A model generated the notes under the pieces. It ran no database searches. It was not told where the DNA came from and worked only from the letters and a program-made list of their open reading frames with translations. The translations under genes were made by a program, and so were the position numbers. From an uncultured Clostridia bacterium (GTDB lineage Bacteria > Bacillota > Clostridia > Christensenellales > Aristaeellaceae): DNA of 9,516 nt. The stretch lies in NCBI GenBank assembly GCA_934647145.1, contig CAKUFB010000084.1, positions 1-9,516 on the forward strand. The letters run 5' to 3'. Positions 7,086 through 9,516 of the stretch are shown piece after piece (the stretch's first letter is position 1; each line of letters begins with the position of its first letter).

Positions 7086-7114
7086 AGTATACACGAAACT
7101 AACATAAAAAGCAA
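7086..7114 (-). promoter_or_regulatory. Sigma-A-type promoter of the importer operon
   Basis: On the - strand, TTGCTT (complement of 7109-7114) is separated by 17 bp from TATACT (complement of 7086-7091). The -10 box matches the consensus in 5 of 6 positions and the -35 box in 3 of 6. A start near 7079 would leave a leader of about 30 nt carrying the GGAGG ribosome binding site of the first permease. The region is distinctly AT-rich compared with the genes around it. No clear catabolite-repression (cre) site is visible. Confidence 0.6.
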
Positions 7115-7139
7115 CAAAGAAACGCACAAACGATATCTT

Positions 7140-7168
7140 TTAACAAAGCGGGATTAATAAAATAGGAT
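7140..7168 (+). promoter_or_regulatory. Possible rightward promoter
   Basis: TTAACA (7140-7145, 5 of 6 to consensus), a 17-bp spacer and TAGGAT (7163-7168, 4 of 6) lie in the AT-rich gap, divergent from the importer promoter. A start near 7175 would give a transcript of roughly 290 nt ending at the + strand terminator at 7438-7462. This is motif evidence only. An alternative -10, TATAAA, lies just downstream in the same AT-rich stretch but lacks a good -35. Confidence 0.35.
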
Positions 7169-7200
7169 ACATGTATTCATTTTATAAATTCATGACGTTT

Positions 7201-7256
7201 CTGCGATTTTGCCTTAAAGAATGAGGAGCGGCGATCTCCTGCGGGAAATCGCGCAG
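7201..7256 (+). other. Nested stem-loop in the orphan intergenic unit
   Basis: CTGCGATTT (7201-7209) pairs with AAATCGCGCAG (7246-7256) across a 2-nt bulge, and inside it AGGAG (7224-7228) pairs with CTCCT (7236-7240). The possible small-ORF ATG at 7221 lies within this fold. It is one of a series of hairpins between 7201 and 7456 and matches no riboswitch or known RNA family that I recognise. Confidence 0.5.
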
Positions 7257-7349
7257 ACTGTCGAAAACCCTCTCGAGCTTCCGGTCGTGCCCGGCAGCGT
7301 GTCCGGTGGGCGCGGGATGGTTTTTGTAATTTGTCAAACCCTCTTTTGA
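7221..7349 (+). CDS. Possible 42-residue small protein, unknown
   Basis: This short ORF starts at ATG 7221 and ends at TGA 7347-7349. It reads MRSGDLLREIAQTV at the start and ends GMVFVICQTLF. The first 33 or so codons have the local coding pattern: mostly G/C at position 3 and fewer at position 2. The last nine codons are AT-richer. No good ribosome binding site is seen; only AAAG precedes the ATG, and an in-frame TAA lies two codons upstream. The ORF sits between a possible promoter and a real-looking + strand terminator, which supports a small gene. It could equally be a decayed gene remnant, or chance within a structured RNA. No family is recognised. Confidence 0.25.
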   Translation: MRSGDLLREIAQTVENPLELPVVPGSVSGGRGMVFVICQTLF

Positions 7350-7352
7350 CAA
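7331..7352. promoter_or_regulatory. Perfect dyad TTGTCAAA-N6-TTTGACAA
   Basis: Two 8-bp arms, 7331-7338 and 7345-7352, form a perfect inverted repeat around a 6-bp spacer (CCCTCT). The size and symmetry suit a dimeric regulator's operator, but no -35/-10 pair is aligned with it on either strand. It could also be a short RNA hairpin. The possible small ORF ends inside its right arm. Confidence 0.5.
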
Positions 7353-7357
7353 GCTGA

Positions 7358-7386
7358 CGCCTCGCCGCCCGAAGGACGACGAGGCG
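7358..7386 (-). other. 12-bp hairpin with UUCG loop downstream of the desulfurase gene
   Basis: Read on the - strand, CGCCTCGTCG-T-CC and GGCGGCGAGGCG form a 12-bp stem with one bulged U and one G-U pair. It is capped by a C(UUCG)G tetraloop, one of the most stable RNA loops. It lies about 90 bp after the desulfurase stop codon. No T-run follows on that strand, so it is not a standard terminator, but it could protect the 3' end of the cysS-desulfurase mRNA. On the + strand the same stem has a mismatch and would be weaker. Confidence 0.6.
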
Positions 7387-7437
7387 CGGGAAAAACAATC
7401 TGTCTGAAGACGGGTATGCGATTGAACGACATACAGG

Positions 7438-7462
7438 CCGCCTGCAGCGAAGGCGGTTTTTT
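7438..7462 (+). terminator. Rightward intrinsic terminator with no assigned gene
   Basis: CCGCCT (7438-7443) and AGGCGG (7451-7456) form a 6-bp GC stem with a 7-nt loop, directly followed by six T (7457-7462). This is a classic intrinsic terminator for + strand transcription. No recognised + strand gene precedes it; the nearest candidates are the small ORF at 7221-7349 or a non-coding RNA. On the - strand the T-run falls on the wrong side, so it does not serve the desulfurase gene ending at 7477. Confidence 0.7.
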
Positions 7463-7476
7463 GCGTTTGGGAGCGC

Positions 7477-8595
7477 CTACATCAGCTCCCGCAGCAGGGC
7501 GATCACCGCGTCCACATCGGCCTCGGTGTTGTCGTCCGAGAGCGAGAAGCGGATGGATTCGCCTGCCTGTCGCTCGTCAAGACCCATTGCAAGCAGCACA
7601 TGGCTGGGGTCAGTGGAGCCCGCGGTGCAGGCCGAACCGGCCGACACAGCCACTCCCCGCATGTCCAGGCGCATCAGCAGGGCGCTGCTTGGCTGCCCGT
7701 CGAAGCGCACGTTCAGCATTCCGGGCAGGCGGTTTTTCTCCGGGCCGTTTCGGTGCGCTCCGGGCAGGGCGAGCAGACCCTTCTCCAGGCGATCCCGCAG
7801 CGCGGCGATCCGGGCGTTTCTCGCTTCGAGATCGATGTGCGCCCGCTCGATGGCCTCGCCCAAGCCCACGATGCCCGCCAGGTTCTCCGTGCCCGCGCGC
7901 AGACTCTTTTCCTGCGCCCCGCCGCCGATCAGAGGGGAGAGCGCCAGGCCGCTCCGGACGTACAGCGCGCCCACCCCCTTCGGCCCGTGAAACTTGTGCG
8001 CCGAGAGCGAGAGCATGTCGATTCCCGTGTGCGCCAGGTCAAACGGCAGACAGCCCGCCGCCTGCACCGCGTCGGTGTGAAACAGCGCGCCCGCCTCATG
8101 CGCCAGGCTCGCCAGCGCCTCGACCGGCTGAATACTGCCCACCTCGTTGTTGGCCGCCATGACGGACACCAGCGCCGTGCGTTCGTTCAGCGCCGCCTTG
8201 AGCGACTCGGGCGAAATAAAGCCCTGCGCGTCGGGGGAAAGGTAAACGACCTCGAAGCCCTCCTGCGCCAGCTGCGCGGCCGGGTGCAGCACTGCGTGAT
8301 GCTCGATGCGCGTGGTGATCAGGCGGTTTCTGCCCTCCCGCAGGCGCATGCCGCGATCAAGTGCCCAGTTGTCGGCCTCGGTGCCGCCGCTGGTGAAGAA
8401 AATCTCCTCAGGCGACGCGCCCAGCGCCTGCGCAGCCTGCCGCCGGGCCTTCTCAAGCGCCCGGTTCGCCTCCCGCCCGAAGGCGTGCTGGCTGGACGGG
8501 TTGCCGAAGACCTCGGTCAGGTAGGGGGTCATCGCGGCGAGCACCTCCGGGTGCAGGCGGGTGGTCGCCGCGTTGTCCATATAGATCCGGTTCAT
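7477..8595 (-). CDS. Cysteine desulfurase, NifS/IscS family
   Basis: This 372-residue pyridoxal-phosphate enzyme converts cysteine to alanine and passes the sulfur, as an enzyme-bound persulfide, to Fe-S cluster assembly or thiolation pathways. The cofactor residues are in place: H100 in IEHHAV, N150 in AANNEVG, D175 in HTDAVQ and the Schiff-base lysine K201 in LSAHKFHGPKG. The active-site cysteine is C323 in AGSACTAGS, followed by PSHVL, and R349 in ESIRFSL is the substrate-carboxylate arginine. The short N-terminus (YMDNAATT) and the length fit class I (NifS/IscS) enzymes and not SufS. The start at 8595 is 9 bp after the cysS stop, with GAGG (complement of 8603-8606) overlapping that stop, so the two genes are translationally close. 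No scaffold gene (iscU/nifU) or mnmA follows within the window, so the sulfur acceptor cannot be assigned. Confidence 0.95.
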   Translation of the reverse strand: MNRIYMDNAATTRLHPEVLAAMTPYLTEVFGNPSSQHAFGREANRALEKARRQAAQALGASPEEIFFTSGGTEADNWALDRGMRLREGRNRLITTRIEHHAVLHPAAQLAQEGFEVVYLSPDAQGFISPESLKAALNERTALVSVMAANNEVGSIQPVEALASLAHEAGALFHTDAVQAAGCLPFDLAHTGIDMLSLSAHKFHGPKGVGALYVRSGLALSPLIGGGAQEKSLRAGTENLAGIVGLGEAIERAHIDLEARNARIAALRDRLEKGLLALPGAHRNGPEKNRLPGMLNVRFDGQPSSALLMRLDMRGVAVSAGSACTAGSTDPSHVLLAMGLDERQAGESIRFSLSDDNTEADVDAVIALLRELM

Positions 8596-8604
8596 CGCTC
8601 CGCC

Positions 8605-9516
8605 TCAGGCCTTGCGCACCTTGGGCCCCTGCGCGGTGTCCTCGATCGCGTAGCCCATGGCCACGACCTGGTCGCGGATGCGGTCGGCCTCGGCGAAGTT
8701 CCTGGCCTTTTTGGCCTCCTTGCGGGCGGTCAACAGCGCCTCCACCTCGGGATCGGCCTCGCAGCCGTCGAACACCACGGCGAACTGCGCGGCGGCCGCG
8801 GCCTGCTTTTTGAGCTCCTCGCGCTTGGCGTCGGCCTTTTTGATCAGGTCAAGGCTCAGCACCTGGTCGAATCTGGCGATGGCGGCCAGCTTGGTCGCGT
8901 CGCTCGCCTTGAACTTGAGCACATCGTAGAGCGAGGTGACGGCCAGCGAGGTGTTCAGGTCGTTGTCCAGCGCTCCGCGGAACTTCTCGTCCATCGCAGC
9001 GAGCGCCTCCTCATCGACATCGCCCCCGGGATTGAGCGCGGCGATGCGGGCGATGAGCTTGTTGTAGGCCACCTGCGCGTTGTCCAGGTTCTCCCAGGAG
9101 AACATCAGGCTCTTGCGGTAGTGGCTCTGCAGGCAGAACAGGCGGTATACCAGCGGATCGTAGCCCTTTTCCTCGAGCAGGGACACGGTCAGGAACTCGC
9201 CCTTGGACTTGGACATCTTGCCGCCGGCGGTGTTCAGGTGCATCACGTGCATCCAGAAGTTGCACCACTTGTGGCCCAGGTAGGCCTCGGACTGGGCAAT
9301 CTCGTTGGTGTGGTGCGGGAAGGCGTTGTCGATGCCGCCGCAGTGGATGTCCAGATCCTCGCCCAGGTACTTCATCGAGATGCCGGAGCACTCGATGTGC
9401 CAGCCGGGATAGCCCACGCCCCACGGGGAGTCCCACTTGAGCGCCTGATCCTCGAACTTGGACTTGGTGAACCACAGCACGAAGTCGTTCTTGTTGCGCT
9501 TGTTGGTGTCCTCCTC
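8605..9516 (-). CDS. cysS: Cysteinyl-tRNA synthetase, C-terminal part (gene runs off the window)
   Basis: The open frame continues to the window edge and encodes the last 303 residues of a protein normally about 460 long. The N-terminal Rossmann half with the HIGH motif and the first zinc cysteine is outside. Visible class I features are WHIECSGIS (second zinc cysteine), GGIDNAFPHHTNEIAQSEA (zinc histidine and glutamate) and the catalytic loop KMSKSKGEF. These are followed by the helical anticodon-binding region (LDNAQVAYNKL onward) and the C-terminal RKEAKKARNFAEADRIRD segment. The enzyme attaches cysteine to its tRNA in the cytoplasm. It is the upstream partner of the desulfurase gene, 9 bp away on the same strand. 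Nothing suggests truncation beyond the window edge. Confidence 0.97.
   Translation of the reverse strand, partial: EEDTNKRNKNDFVLWFTKSKFEDQALKWDSPWGVGYPGWHIECSGISMKYLGEDLDIHCGGIDNAFPHHTNEIAQSEAYLGHKWCNFWMHVMHLNTAGGKMSKSKGEFLTVSLLEEKGYDPLVYRLFCLQSHYRKSLMFSWENLDNAQVAYNKLIARIAALNPGGDVDEEALAAMDEKFRGALDNDLNTSLAVTSLYDVLKFKASDATKLAAIARFDQVLSLDLIKKADAKREELKKQAAAAAQFAVVFDGCEADPEVEALLTARKEAKKARNFAEADRIRDQVVAMGYAIEDTAQGPKVRKA

Noticed and set aside
7049..7129. A 27-residue hydrophobic extension of the first permease
   Set aside because: It overlaps the likely promoter (7086-7114), has no ribosome binding site, and the ATG at 7048 has a well-spaced GGAGG and matches the usual start of LplB-type permeases.
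7358..7386. Intrinsic terminator for the cysS-desulfurase operon
   Set aside because: The hairpin is strong, but no T-tract follows on the - strand. The A-run on the other side would serve neither strand as a terminator.
7175..7462. Known RNA such as SRP RNA, 6S RNA, tmRNA or a T-box leader
   Set aside because: None of the conserved sequences I know are present: no GGAAG-type SRP loop, no tRNA-like ends and no T-box antiterminator motif. No amino-acid-related gene lies downstream on the + strand.

Overview
The window looks like a chromosomal segment of a GC-rich, low-GC-Gram-positive-type anaerobe, most likely a gut Clostridia member (Christensenellales or Oscillospirales type). This is inferred from the LplB/LplC/LplA-type sugar transporter, strong AGGAGG ribosome binding sites, high GC3, and a cysS-cysteine desulfurase pair. 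No rRNA or marker gene fixes the taxonomy. There is no phage, IS or CRISPR signature.

Layout. (1) Positions 1-560 hold no convincing gene. They are built from direct and inverted repeats: a 30-bp core present three times, a 77-bp perfect duplication, an 87-bp near-perfect duplication and several strong hairpins. (2) Positions 561-3321 (+ strand) form a two-gene operon. The first gene encodes a small protein with two membrane segments and a C-terminal domain that faintly resembles GrpE. The second encodes an Hsp70/actin-fold ATPase whose normal substrate-binding region is replaced by a helical region and a glycine-rich hydrophobic membrane-type segment. (3) A strong hairpin at 3326-3369 ends this operon and the convergent one facing it. 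(4) Positions 7048-3405 (- strand) form a three-gene carbohydrate ABC importer operon: permease, permease, solute-binding protein. Its promoter is visible at 7086-7114 and it encodes no ATPase. (5) Positions 7130-7476 are a structured intergenic region with several hairpins, a possible rightward promoter, a 42-codon ORF and a rightward intrinsic terminator that no recognised gene uses. (6) Positions 9516-7477 (- strand) carry the 3' part of cysS (cysteinyl-tRNA synthetase), followed 9 bp later by a complete NifS/IscS-type cysteine desulfurase.

Working together: the three transporter proteins should form a single importer (binding protein plus heterodimeric channel) powered by an ATPase encoded elsewhere. 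The cysS-desulfurase pair groups two enzymes that both consume cysteine. The + strand pair at 561-3321 is the least familiar part: a membrane-linked Hsp70-like ATPase with a putative membrane-anchored cochaperone-like partner. Its function cannot be named from sequence alone.
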